A DNA stretch of 64,000 nt, from the NCBI RefSeq assembly GCF_050268245.1, contig NZ_JBNNGK010000017.1:21595-85594 (forward strand). Reading direction: 5' to 3'. The DNA comes from JBNNGK01 sp050268245. GTDB lineage: Bacteria; Pseudomonadota; Gammaproteobacteria; Enterobacterales; Enterobacteriaceae. Positions 45,433-54,359 of this stretch are shown in pieces. The notes beneath the pieces are model-generated. The model ran no database searches, was not told where the DNA came from, and worked only from the letters and a program-made list of their open reading frames with translations. The translations under genes were made by a program, and so were the position numbers. The first letter of the stretch is position 1, and each line of letters begins with the position of its first letter.

Positions 45433-45972
45433 TTAGAACGGAATGTCGTCGTCGAAATCCATTGGGGGTTCGTTATTGCTGGCTGCGGGTGCCGTATTCT
45501 GCGCCGGACGCGCCTGCTGGCCGCCGCTGAACTGGTTAGCGCCCTGCTGTGGCTGCTGAGGTTGACCCCAGTTGCCTTGGCCGCCGGAAGCCTGACCACC
45601 ACCCGCCGGTGCGCCACCGCCTTGACGGCCACCCAGCATTTGCATGGTGCCACCGACGTTGACCACCACTTCGGTGGTGTACTTTTCTACGCCAGCCTGA
45701 TCGGTCCATTTACGGGTCTGCAATGCACCTTCGATGTAAACCTGGGAACCTTTACGCAGGTATTCGCCCGCCACTTCCGCCAGCTTGCCAAACAGCACAA
45801 CGCGGTGCCACTCGGTTTTCTCTTTCTGCTCGCCTGTCGCCTTATCGCGCCAGCTTTCGGAGGTAGCCAGGGTAATGTTGGCAACCGCGCCACCATTCGG
45901 CATGTAACGGACTTCTGGGTCTTGGCCCAAATTCCCGACCAGAATTACTTTATTTACGCCTCTGCTGGCCAT
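45433..45972 (-). CDS. ssb: single-stranded DNA-binding protein
   Basis: A 179-residue SSB. The OB-fold runs over about residues 1-112, followed by a long Gly/Gln/Pro-rich linker and the acidic tail DDDIPF that binds DNA-repair and replication proteins. It coats single-stranded DNA in replication, recombination and repair. It is divergent from uvrA, as in E. coli, and shares a control region with a LexA site. Confidence 0.97.
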   Translation of the reverse strand: MASRGVNKVILVGNLGQDPEVRYMPNGGAVANITLATSESWRDKATGEQKEKTEWHRVVLFGKLAEVAGEYLRKGSQVYIEGALQTRKWTDQAGVEKYTTEVVVNVGGTMQMLGGRQGGGAPAGGGQASGGQGNWGQPQQPQQGANQFSGGQQARPAQNTAPAASNNEPPMDFDDDIPF

Positions 45973-46111
45973 GAGCTCTCTCCTGATGAATGACTTTTAC
46001 ACAGTATAAACGAGTAAGTTTATCATGCTAAGGCCGAAACCACACCCGCGATGATTACTGCGTATTGTATTCCAGAAATGTCTCCGCGTTCGACTTTGTT
46101 GCATTGGTATA

Positions 46112-46127
46112 CTGGATATTCATTCAG
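46112..46127. promoter_or_regulatory. LexA (SOS) box of uvrA/ssb
   Basis: CTGGATATTCATTCAG occupies the place of the E. coli uvrA SOS box, which reads CTGTATATTCATTCAG. The only change I can see is T to G at the fourth base. It lies 122 bases upstream of the uvrA ATG, between divergent ssb and uvrA. Confidence 0.8.
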
Positions 46128-46249
46128 GTTTACTTGTGTCATAATTATGCGTTTCGTACTGGCCGTGCCGGTTTTTTGCTCGCTTGATCATGAAATCGCC
46201 CGTAAAAAACGCAGACAAGCACGGTGTATCATCTAAACGGGAAGTGTAA

Positions 46250-49081
46250 ATGGACAATATCGAAGTTCGTGGTGCTCGAACCCATAATCTCAAAAACATC
46301 AACCTGATTATCCCGCGCGACAAACTGATTGTTGTCACCGGATTATCCGGTTCAGGCAAGTCCTCACTGGCCTTTGATACACTGTATGCCGAAGGGCAAC
46401 GTCGCTACGTCGAATCGCTCTCCGCTTACGCTCGCCAGTTCCTTTCGCTGATGGAAAAGCCGGACGTTGACCATATTGAAGGTCTGTCACCGGCGATTTC
46501 TATCGAGCAGAAATCGACTTCGCACAACCCGCGCTCCACCGTCGGCACCATCACGGAAATACATGATTACCTGCGCTTGCTGTTCGCCCGCGTTGGCGAG
46601 CCACGCTGCCCAGAACATCACGTGCCACTGGCGGCACAAACCGTCAGTCAGATGGTCGATAACGTGCTCAATCAGCCGGAAGGCAAGCGTCTTATGCTGC
46701 TGGCTCCGGTGATCAAAGATCGCAAAGGTGAGCACATTAAAACGCTGGAAAACCTGGCAACCCAGGGCTACATCCGGGCGCGCATCGACGGCGAAGTGTG
46801 CGATCTTTCCGATCCCCCCAAGTTGGAGCTGCAAAAGAAACATACCATCGAAGTGGTGGTCGATCGCTTTAAGGTGCGCGATGATTTGGCTCAACGCCTG
46901 GCGGAGTCGTTCGAAACGGCGTTAGAGCTTTCCGGCGGCACCGCGGTAGTGGCTGATATGGATGACGAAAAAGCCGAGGAGCTGTTGTTTTCAGCCAACT
47001 TCGCGTGTCCCCTCTGTGGCTATAGTATGCGTGAGCTTGAGCCGCGTCTGTTTTCCTTTAACAACCCGGCCGGTGCCTGCCCGACCTGCGACGGTTTGGG
47101 CGTTCAACAGTTCTTCGATCCCGATCGCGTAGTGCAAAATCCCGAACTGTCACTGGCGGGTGGCGCGATCCGGGGTTGGGATCGCCGTAACTTCTATTAC
47201 TTCCAAATGCTGCGCTCGCTGGCAGAGCATTATCAATTCGATGTGGAAGCGCCGTTTAATACCCTGAGCCCCGAGGTGAAAAAGGCAGTGTTGAGCGGAT
47301 CAGGCAAAGAATCGATCGAATTCAAATACATTAACGATCGCGGTGATACCACCGTTCGCCGCCATCCGTTCGAAGGCGTGCTGCACAACATGGAACGCCG
47401 CTATAAAGAAACTGAATCGAGCGCGGTACGTGAAGAACTGGCGAAATTCATCAGCAATCGACCTTGCGCGTCCTGTCACGGTACCCGCCTGCGTGAAGAA
47501 TCACGTAATGTGTTCGTAGAAGACACCACACTGCCGGAAATTTCCGATCTGAGCATCGGCCATGCGATGGACTTCTTCCAAAACATCAAGCTCAGCGGCC
47601 AGCGCGCCAAAATTGCTGAAAAAGTGTTGAAAGAAATCGGCGATCGCCTGAAGTTCTTGGTCAACGTCGGGCTGAATTATCTGTCGCTGTCGCGTTCGGC
47701 GGACACCCTTTCCGGCGGTGAAGCACAGCGTATCCGCCTGGCGAGCCAGATTGGTGCGGGGCTGGTTGGCGTGATGTATGTACTGGATGAGCCATCGATC
47801 GGTTTGCATCAGCGTGACAACGAACGCCTGTTAGAAACGCTGATCCACCTGCGTAACCTCGGTAATACCGTGATCGTAGTTGAACACGATGAAGACGCAA
47901 TCCGTGCTGCCGACCATGTCATCGACATCGGTCCCGGTGCCGGCGTGCACGGCGGCCAAGTGGTGGCAGAAGGCACCGTCGATGACATCATGGCGCAACC
48001 GGCGTCGCTCACCGGCCAATTCCTCAGCGGCAAACGCGAAATTTCCATTCCAACAGCGCGCGTTCCGGCCGATCCCAACAAAGTGTTGAAGATAAGCGGC
48101 GCACGCGGCAACAACCTGAAAGACGTTACGCTGACGTTGCCGGTGGGGTTATTCACCTGTATTACCGGTGTGTCCGGCTCCGGGAAATCGACGTTGATTA
48201 ACGATACGTTGTTCCCGATTGCTCAGCACCAGTTGAACGGCGCAACGCTGGCTGAACCCGCGCCTTACCGTGAAGTCAACGGTCTCGAGCACTTCGATAA
48301 AGTCATCGATATCGATCAAAGCCCGATTGGCCGTACGCCGCGTTCCAACCCCGCGACTTATACTGGTATCTTTACCCCGGTACGCGAACTGTTCGCTGGC
48401 GTACCGGAATCGCGTACTCGCGGCTACACGCCAGGGCGCTTCAGCTTCAACGTGAAAGGCGGCCGCTGCGAAGCCTGCCAGGGCGATGGGGTGATCAAAG
48501 TCGAAATGCACTTCCTGCCAGATATTTACGTACCGTGTGACCAGTGCAAGGGCAAACGCTATAACCGTGAAACGCTGGAGATTAAGTACAAAGGCAAAAG
48601 CATTCACGAGGTGCTGGAGATGACCATCGAGGAAGCACGTGACTTCTTCGACGCGGTGCCCGCGCTAGCACGCAAGCTGCAAACCCTGATGGACGTGGGC
48701 TTGTCCTATATTCGTCTTGGCCAGTCGGCGACCACCTTGTCCGGCGGTGAGGCACAGCGGGTGAAACTGGCGCGCGAATTGTCGAAGCGTGGAACCGGCC
48801 AAACGCTGTATATTCTCGATGAGCCGACCACCGGCCTGCACTTCGCTGATATTCAGCAATTGCTGGCGGTTCTGCATCAGCTTCGCGATCAAGGCAACAC
48901 TATCGTGGTGATTGAACACAATCTTGATGTAATTAAAACCGCAGATTGGATTGTTGATCTCGGGCCGGAAGGCGGTAGCGGCGGCGGTGAAATACTGGTC
49001 TCAGGCACACCGGAAACCGTGGCTAACTGTGAGGCATCCCATACTGCACGGTTCCTGAAACCCATGTTAGCAGCAAAATAG
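46250..49081 (+). CDS. uvrA: excinuclease ABC subunit A
   Basis: A 943-residue UvrA with two ABC ATPase modules: Walker A GLSGSGKSS at 31-39 and GVSGSGKST in the second half, and two LSGGEAQR signatures. Zinc modules are CPLCGY...CPTCDGLG and CEACQGDG...CDQCKGK. As a dimer it scans DNA for bulky lesions and loads UvrB for nucleotide-excision repair. Expression is SOS-controlled by the site upstream. Confidence 0.98.
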   Translation: MDNIEVRGARTHNLKNINLIIPRDKLIVVTGLSGSGKSSLAFDTLYAEGQRRYVESLSAYARQFLSLMEKPDVDHIEGLSPAISIEQKSTSHNPRSTVGTITEIHDYLRLLFARVGEPRCPEHHVPLAAQTVSQMVDNVLNQPEGKRLMLLAPVIKDRKGEHIKTLENLATQGYIRARIDGEVCDLSDPPKLELQKKHTIEVVVDRFKVRDDLAQRLAESFETALELSGGTAVVADMDDEKAEELLFSANFACPLCGYSMRELEPRLFSFNNPAGACPTCDGLGVQQFFDPDRVVQNPELSLAGGAIRGWDRRNFYYFQMLRSLAEHYQFDVEAPFNTLSPEVKKAVLSGSGKESIEFKYINDRGDTTVRRHPFEGVLHNMERRYKETESSAVREELAKFISNRPCASCHGTRLREESRNVFVEDTTLPEISDLSIGHAMDFFQNIKLSGQRAKIAEKVLKEIGDRLKFLVNVGLNYLSLSRSADTLSGGEAQRIRLASQIGAGLVGVMYVLDEPSIGLHQRDNERLLETLIHLRNLGNTVIVVEHDEDAIRAADHVIDIGPGAGVHGGQVVAEGTVDDIMAQPASLTGQFLSGKREISIPTARVPADPNKVLKISGARGNNLKDVTLTLPVGLFTCITGVSGSGKSTLINDTLFPIAQHQLNGATLAEPAPYREVNGLEHFDKVIDIDQSPIGRTPRSNPATYTGIFTPVRELFAGVPESRTRGYTPGRFSFNVKGGRCEACQGDGVIKVEMHFLPDIYVPCDQCKGKRYNRETLEIKYKGKSIHEVLEMTIEEARDFFDAVPALARKLQTLMDVGLSYIRLGQSATTLSGGEAQRVKLARELSKRGTGQTLYILDEPTTGLHFADIQQLLAVLHQLRDQGNTIVVIEHNLDVIKTADWIVDLGPEGGSGGGEILVSGTPETVANCEASHTARFLKPMLAAK

Positions 49082-49450
49082 GCAATGCCCGTGCCATGCC
49101 CTACCGGTTTCTACAACCGTTGGGCATGGCATTCTGATTGCTGCCGATTAAAGCAGCGCAATACCCTGTTGGATGAGCCTTGCAGGTTAACGTTAAAAGA
49201 GGAAAAGTATGTTTGTCGCGCTGTCAGATAACACGCACAGACAGGTTAATTTATTTTTCGGCGGGTTATTGATGGCCTATTGAATATTTATTATCAACCA
49301 AGGTAAATATTTCCAGCCTTATTATCGCAACATCTCTTTCTACCGAATAAAAAACAAGAAAATTACGCTCGGTGACCGCGTGAACGGCCACCTTTAAATA
49401 AAGGTTGTGACAGAAAACTTCACCCCGATGTTAAAATAAACTGACGGATT
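49082..49450. other. region after uvrA with terminator-like repeat
   Basis: A 369-base gap between convergent uvrA and the DUF1090 gene. TGCCATGCCC (49092-49101) pairs with GGGCATGGCA (49122-49131), and an inner ACCGGTT/AACCGT stem extends it. This is probably the uvrA terminator, though only a weak T-run follows. The rest is AT-rich and nothing else was identified. Confidence 0.5.
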
Positions 49451-49873
49451 TTATTTCCACATCGCCTGTGCCTGTTTTAGCTCAAACTCTGCTTCCGCCA
49501 GTTTCCGCTGTTCTTTCGCAATTTTACTCGGTTTGCCTTTCATCTGCGCTTTGTGCAGTTTCTCCTGCCGCTTTAACACTTTACGTTGTTTTTTTGCGAT
49601 AAACGCTTGGTGATTAAAATCACCAGCGGACTGACCGCTGGGCACATAATCATATCGGTTGTAGCCCGATTGATAACCGCCATAACAATATCTTTGGACA
49701 TTGGCCAAGGCACGATTAAGCCCTTCAATGCGATAAACGTTACCGTAACGGGTCGCATAGTCGAGCTGGGTTCGGATTTTTTGCTCTTTTATTGCACAGT
49801 TTGGCGATGCCAATGACAACGAGGAACAAACCAGCAACGGCAAAGCCAAAAATAGCGAGTGGTGTAATTTCAT
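49451..49873 (-). CDS. DUF1090 (YqjC-family) secreted protein
   Basis: A 140-residue protein with a Sec signal peptide (cleavage near LSLA/S, residue 22-23), a Cys-containing N-terminal region, a Gly/Tyr-rich middle and a Lys/Gln/Glu-rich C-terminal helix likely to form a coiled coil (about 88-140). This fits the DUF1090 family of E. coli YqjC. It is periplasmic and of unknown function. The usual Gly/Tyr stretch (YGGYQSGYNRYDY) is an unusual insertion relative to shorter relatives. Confidence 0.8.
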   Translation of the reverse strand: MKLHHSLFLALPLLVCSSLSLASPNCAIKEQKIRTQLDYATRYGNVYRIEGLNRALANVQRYCYGGYQSGYNRYDYVPSGQSAGDFNHQAFIAKKQRKVLKRQEKLHKAQMKGKPSKIAKEQRKLAEAEFELKQAQAMWK

Positions 49874-50377
49874 AGCAATGTCTCCTTTTAGTGGAATTCT
49901 CCACGGTTCCCTTTTTTCTTTACCTATCTCGTCACATTCAAAATTACATGCAAGACTGTGTTAAAGAATGTATAACGTATTTTTCCGCAACCCACGTTAT
50001 TTAGACTATAAACATGACTTATTAGAGCAACAATTATAAAACTTTCAATAGGAGCAATCTCAATAAAAAACACTAAAAACACCGCCCTATTTTTCGATTT
50101 CAAATTATCACAGATTAATAAGCCGGAAGTACATCAGAGGAAAGAGTAAAAAATGCATGACAGCGCTATTTTTAGCCGCTCTCAATTACGGCTAAAACGC
50201 GATAAACCTGCAATATAACATGAGCCAATGGGCGACGTTTTCACCGCTCCGCGCATTGCTATCGCCTGATGCCGACAGCATATCTCCGCATGAGGGGTAA
50301 GATGTTTTTCCCCCGACCAGAGCTTTCTACCGTTCAACGGGCACGCCGATGGTGCCAACCGAGAGAATAGGTAAAAA
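49874..50377. other. 504-base AT-rich region, possible tiny ORF
   Basis: No established gene was found. A 21-residue ORF at 50153-50218 (plus strand) has a good AGGAAAGAG ribosome site 9 bases upstream. Its coding region contains the stem TTAGCCG/CGGCTAA. The remainder includes promoter DNA for the DUF1090 gene on the minus strand. Confidence 0.4.
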
Positions 50378-50731
50378 CTAGACGCGTAGCGCCTGACGCA
50401 CCTGCTCCGGCAACCCTTCTAGGGCGAGCTTATAGGAGCCATCGATCAACGTATAAAACTGGGAGTTCGGCAGTGCGCCGTCCAGAAATACCGCATTCCA
50501 ATGCGCTTTATTCAGATGCTCACACGGTACAATTTCAGGATGCTGCTCACGCAGGCTTTCGGCCTGTTCAGGGCTGGATTTAATCGCTAGCGCTGGCCGC
50601 CCATTGATCTCCAACACCATCGCAAACATCATCTCGCCCACTTTAACTTGGCTAGCCTTCCATGGGTTCTCTTCGCTCTGTTCCGCGCCCGGCTTACCCA
50701 TACAATAATCTAATAACTCTGACTGATTCAT
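50378..50731 (-). CDS. yjbR: MmcQ/YjbR-family protein
   Basis: A 117-residue protein of the MmcQ/YjbR family, whose fold resembles a double-wing DNA-binding domain; function in E. coli is unknown. The family segment LNKAHWNAVFLDG (about 73-85) is present. ATG at 50731 is used, 4 bases after the yjbQ stop; an upstream in-frame ATG overlaps yjbQ. The yjbQ-yjbR order is as in E. coli. Confidence 0.9.
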   Translation of the reverse strand: MNQSELLDYCMGKPGAEQSEENPWKASQVKVGEMMFAMVLEINGRPALAIKSSPEQAESLREQHPEIVPCEHLNKAHWNAVFLDGALPNSQFYTLIDGSYKLALEGLPEQVRQALRV

Positions 50732-50735
50732 AGGG

Positions 50736-51152
50736 TTACTCCCCTTGTAAAGTCGCGACAATACGGCGCGCGCCGCCGTGGATGCGGTGCTCTCCCAACC
50801 AAATCCCCTGCCACGTCCCCAGCATCAACCGCCCATGGCTAATCGGTAGCGTCAATGACACCCCCAGCGACGACGATTTGATATGGGCAGGCATGTCATC
50901 CGCCCCTTCGTAATCATGCTGATAGGCCGCGTTTTCTGGCACTTGACGCAAGAAATGCTGTTCCATATCCGATCGCACCGTGGGATCGCAGTTCTCGTTA
51001 AGCGTCAGCGAGGCGGAAGTATGCTGCAACAGCAGATGCAACAGACCGACTTGCAGACGATGTAAGTGGGTTAACCGATCGGTAATTTCCTCAGTGACCA
51101 GATGAAAACCACGCGCTTTGGCGCTGAGGATAAGCGTTTGCTGATGCCACAT
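50736..51152 (-). CDS. yjbQ: UPF0047 protein YjbQ
   Basis: A 138-residue YjbQ-type protein. The conserved core includes LLQHTSASLTLNEN, a DMEQHFLRQVPE stretch, and HIKSSSLGVSLTLPI with GTWQGIWLGEHR. Members have weak thiamine-phosphate-synthase-like activity, but the physiological role is unsettled. It is translated just ahead of yjbR. Confidence 0.9.
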   Translation of the reverse strand: MWHQQTLILSAKARGFHLVTEEITDRLTHLHRLQVGLLHLLLQHTSASLTLNENCDPTVRSDMEQHFLRQVPENAAYQHDYEGADDMPAHIKSSSLGVSLTLPISHGRLMLGTWQGIWLGEHRIHGGARRIVATLQGE

Positions 51153-51220
51153 AGGTGAGCGCCCCCCATTGAGTATATTCTTTATCCGGTTTACAGCAAC
51201 GTTGCTGACAAACCGGCAAC

Positions 51221-51248
51221 AAAAAGGGGCGATATCGCTATCGCCCCC
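51221..51248 (-). terminator. terminator of tyrB
   Basis: GGGGCGATA pairs with TATCGCCCC around a TCGC loop (51226-51247), followed on the minus strand by TTTTTGTTG. It lies 33 bases after the tyrB stop. Confidence 0.88.
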
Positions 51249-51280
51249 TGCAAGCTGAACGTCATTTACCCTAACAGTAT

Positions 51281-52474
51281 TTACTGCACCGCCGCAAACG
51301 CCTCGGCAACCTGATGCACATTGTTATGGTTCAAACCCGCCACGCACATGCGGCCACTGTGGATCAAATACACGCCAAACTCTTCGCGCAGACGATCAAC
51401 CTGCGCCGCGCTGAAACCGGTATAGCTAAACATGCCACGCTGTTCGAGTAGGTAATCGAAATTACGCTGCGGCAACGCGCTTTTCAACGCCGTTACCAAT
51501 GTCTGACGCATGTCGAGAATGCGGCTGCGCATCGATTCAACTTCATCCAGCCACTGCTGCTTCAATTGCGCATCATTCAGCACTTTCGCCACGACTTGCG
51601 CACCGAAATTGGGTGGGCTGGAGTAGTTACGGCGCACCGTCGCTTTTAATTGGCCCAATACCCGCTCCGCGGCGTCACTGCTTTCACATACCACGGAAAG
51701 CCCGCCCACCCGCTCACCATACAGTGAAAAGATTTTCGAAAACGAGTTACTGACCAGGCATGGCAATCCCGCAGCGGCGATAGCACGTATCGCGTAAGCA
51801 TCTTGCTCCATACCGGCGCCAAAGCCCTGATAAGCGATGTCGAGGAAGGCAATCAGCTCGCGTTCGGCGATGACCTTTACCACCTCATCCCACTGCGCAG
51901 GCGTCAGATCGGAACCCGTTGGGTTATGGCAACACGGATGCAGCAGCACAATACTTTTCGCCGGCATCTGTTCTAGCGTGCTGAGCATTGCCGCGAACTG
52001 CACACCCAGGCTCTCGCCGTCGAAGTAGGGATAGGTATTCACCTTAAAACCCGCACCGCTGAAGATAGCAATATGGTTTTCCCAAGTTGGATCGCTCACC
52101 CAAACTTGGGAGTCGGGGAAGTAATAGCGCAAGAAATCCGCCCCGACTTTTAACGCCCCGGAGCCACCGACGGTTTGTACCGTTGCGATACGCCCCTGCT
52201 GCAACATCGGGTGTTCTGCCCCGAACAACAATTGCTGAATAGCGCTACGATACGGTTGCAGCCCTTCCATCGGCAGATAGACCGATGCGCTCTGTTCCAC
52301 GCTGTTCAACTGTGCTTCTGCGGCAGCAACGGCTTGCAACTGCGGAATAATGCCCTGTTCGTTGTAGTAAAGACCAATGCTCAGGTTAACTTTGTGCGCT
52401 CGCGGATCTTTTTTGAAGGTTTCCATCAGCGATAAGATCGGGTCACCAGCATAAGCATCAACATGTTGGAACAC
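51281..52474 (-). CDS. tyrB: aromatic amino acid aminotransferase
   Basis: A 397-residue class I aminotransferase. The PLP lysine is Lys247 in VSNSFSKIFSLYGERVGG and the HPCCHNPTG segment (179-187) is conserved. It makes tyrosine and phenylalanine from 4-hydroxyphenylpyruvate and phenylpyruvate. Nearby pheC could supply phenylpyruvate. In E. coli tyrB is TyrR-repressed; no TyrR box was verified here. It appears to be a single-gene unit with an ERIC element in its upstream gap. Confidence 0.95.
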   Translation of the reverse strand: MFQHVDAYAGDPILSLMETFKKDPRAHKVNLSIGLYYNEQGIIPQLQAVAAAEAQLNSVEQSASVYLPMEGLQPYRSAIQQLLFGAEHPMLQQGRIATVQTVGGSGALKVGADFLRYYFPDSQVWVSDPTWENHIAIFSGAGFKVNTYPYFDGESLGVQFAAMLSTLEQMPAKSIVLLHPCCHNPTGSDLTPAQWDEVVKVIAERELIAFLDIAYQGFGAGMEQDAYAIRAIAAAGLPCLVSNSFSKIFSLYGERVGGLSVVCESSDAAERVLGQLKATVRRNYSSPPNFGAQVVAKVLNDAQLKQQWLDEVESMRSRILDMRQTLVTALKSALPQRNFDYLLEQRGMFSYTGFSAAQVDRLREEFGVYLIHSGRMCVAGLNHNNVHQVAEAFAAVQ

Positions 52475-52530
52475 TGGGGGTTCTCCTTGATTTTATTATT
52501 CGGCTACAGATAAGCCTAACCTACCAAATA

Positions 52531-52657
52531 TATACCCTTCATACTTCAAGTTGCTTGGGTGTTGGCTGCCTTTCTTCACCTTGGTCACATAGTTGGCTAT
52601 GCTCCCAAGGACTCAGTCAGTTGCCGCCTACAAGCAACTCGAATTATCTTAGGTATA
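52531..52657. repeat. ERIC element upstream of tyrB
   Basis: A 127-base element runs from TATACCCTTCATACTTCAAG to TTATCTTAGGTATA. Its termini and the TTGCCGCCT segment match ERIC. The inner part TCACATAGTTGGCTATGCTC is a variant of the central palindrome. Confidence 0.8.
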
Positions 52658-52727
52658 GACGCAATCGACGGTGACATTCCCGCCTCACGCGTGGCGATGC
52701 TCACCCTGACTAACGTGGCAACTTTTC

Positions 52728-53195
52728 TTAACGACTAACCGGTAATAAGCCATTTTCCTTGATGCGATTAAGCACCACCGCGGTTTTGATGTGTGACACG
52801 CTGTTATGGCTGGACAGCGTCTGGCTGATGAAATCGCTAAGCGCAGGCAAATCGGCCACGGCCACCTTCAACAGATAATCCGCATCACCAGTGGTTTTAT
52901 ACGCATCGATTACCGCATCAATCTCCTCCAGCATGCGATGGAAGCTATCAATATTTTGCTGGGCGTGAGACACCAAGCTGACCTCAATCAACCCCACCAA
53001 GCCCAGCCCGACGGCTTCCGGTGCTAGCCGCGCATGATAACCACGAATCAACTGTGCCTGTTCCAGACTAATGCGTCGTCGCGAACACTGCGAGGCAGAA
53101 AGCCCCACCAAATCGCTCAACTCCTGGTTGGTCAAACGACCATTGGCTTGTAACAGCGTCAAGATTTTCATATCAAAATCGTCAATATTGTACAT
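52728..53195 (-). CDS. Lrp/AsnC-family regulator
   Basis: A 155-residue Lrp/AsnC protein. The helix-turn-helix is at about residues 7-55 (LTNQELSDLVGLSASQCSRRR split at 22-42) and the RAM ligand-binding domain at about 65-150. The Asp/Gly-rich segment AYKTTGDADYLLKV is typical. It probably senses an amino acid, and it may control tyrB or the divergent pheC; this is inferred from position. ATG at 53195 is preferred to the ATG two codons upstream. Confidence 0.88.
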   Translation of the reverse strand: MYNIDDFDMKILTLLQANGRLTNQELSDLVGLSASQCSRRRISLEQAQLIRGYHARLAPEAVGLGLVGLIEVSLVSHAQQNIDSFHRMLEEIDAVIDAYKTTGDADYLLKVAVADLPALSDFISQTLSSHNSVSHIKTAVVLNRIKENGLLPVSR

Positions 53196-53283
53196 AGCCA
53201 CCTGTAAACTGTGTTAAGAAATGTTGACGCTACAGACTATCAGTTTTTTTACCGTTGTTACCCTCTCTGATACGCGAATGCAA

Positions 53284-53410
53284 TATACCCGTCACACTTC
53301 AAGTTGCATGTGTGTTGGCTGCGCTCGTTCACCCGAATCACTTACCCGTGTAAGCTCATCGGGATTCACTTCCTTGCCGCCTTCCTGCAACGCGAATTAT
53401 TTAGGGTATA
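53284..53410. repeat. ERIC element between the Lrp-family gene and pheC
   Basis: A 127-base near-consensus ERIC: TATACCCGTCACACTTCAAG at one end, the core TCACTTACCCGTGTAAGCTC in the middle and ATTATTTAGGGTATA at the other end. With the element at 52531 it flanks the regulator gene. Confidence 0.92.
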
Positions 53411-53531
53411 TATGCCGTAGCAAAACGGGATCTCACGGTTTTCGATGGCATAAAAAGCGGGTATTTTAGCGAAATCACCCATAATAAGCGGCTAAAAGTA
53501 GCGCATAAAACCACTTACTCAACCAAGGGAC

Positions 53532-54302
53532 ATGATGAAGAAATTACTGCCTCTCACACTGCTTTTCGCCACAGGTTACGCCAGCGCACAGTCACATCTT
53601 GATAAAGTGATTCAGCAGAAACAGTTGGATGTCTGTACCACTGGGGATTACCAGCCTTACACCTTTTTAAAACAAGACGGCAGCTACGAAGGGATTGATA
53701 TCGCCATGGCGCAGTCGTTGGCAAAAAGCCTCGGGGCAGAGATCAAATGGGTAAAAACCAGTTGGAAAATGCTGATGCAAGATTTCAACGCCGGTAAATG
53801 CGACATCGCCATGGGCGGTATTTCCGTGACGCTGGAGCGGCAAAAACAGGCATTCTTCGCCGAAAGACTGGATACCGATGGAAAAATTCCGCTGGTACGC
53901 TGCACCGACGTCAAAAAATATCGCACTATCGCACAGATTAACAAACCCTCGGTACGGGTGATTGAACCGGCGGGTGGCACCAATGAAGCCTTTGTGCGCG
54001 CCCATCTGCCCAAAGCCAAACTGACGTTGTCGCACGACAATATGGCGATTTTCCAACAGTTGGTGGACCGTAAGGCCGACGTGATGATTACCGATGCTTC
54101 CGAAGCACTGTATCAGCAAAAACGCTATCCGAAACTGTGCGCGGTCAACCCGCAAAAGCCAATGCAATATGGCGAGAAAGCCTACATGCTGCCGCGTGAT
54201 GATTTGAGCTGGAAGTTATATGTCGATCAGTGGCTACATTTGACGAAAGCCAGCGGGGAATACCAGCAGATTATCGATCGCTGGTTGGCGGTGAAGAAAT
54301 AA
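53532..54302 (+). CDS. pheC: periplasmic cyclohexadienyl dehydratase
   Basis: A 256-residue protein with a Sec signal peptide (cleavage near SAQ, residue 20) and the fold of extracellular solute-binding proteins. It aligns throughout with Pseudomonas aeruginosa PheC: TTGDYQPYTF, the GGISVTLERQ block, the GGTNE loop (148-152), TDASEA (187-192) with the acidic residues of the active site, and a shared C-terminal LDWLH-like helix (VDQWLHL). PheC converts prephenate to phenylpyruvate and arogenate to phenylalanine in the periplasm. It could instead be a plain amino-acid binding protein, but the alignment favours the enzyme. No transporter genes adjoin it. Confidence 0.85.
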   Translation: MMKKLLPLTLLFATGYASAQSHLDKVIQQKQLDVCTTGDYQPYTFLKQDGSYEGIDIAMAQSLAKSLGAEIKWVKTSWKMLMQDFNAGKCDIAMGGISVTLERQKQAFFAERLDTDGKIPLVRCTDVKKYRTIAQINKPSVRVIEPAGGTNEAFVRAHLPKAKLTLSHDNMAIFQQLVDRKADVMITDASEALYQQKRYPKLCAVNPQKPMQYGEKAYMLPRDDLSWKLYVDQWLHLTKASGEYQQIIDRWLAVKK

Positions 54303-54359
54303 CCCCATTGAGCGCCCCTCACGCGCAAGCAACCAGCGAGGGGCCGCATCACGGCAACG

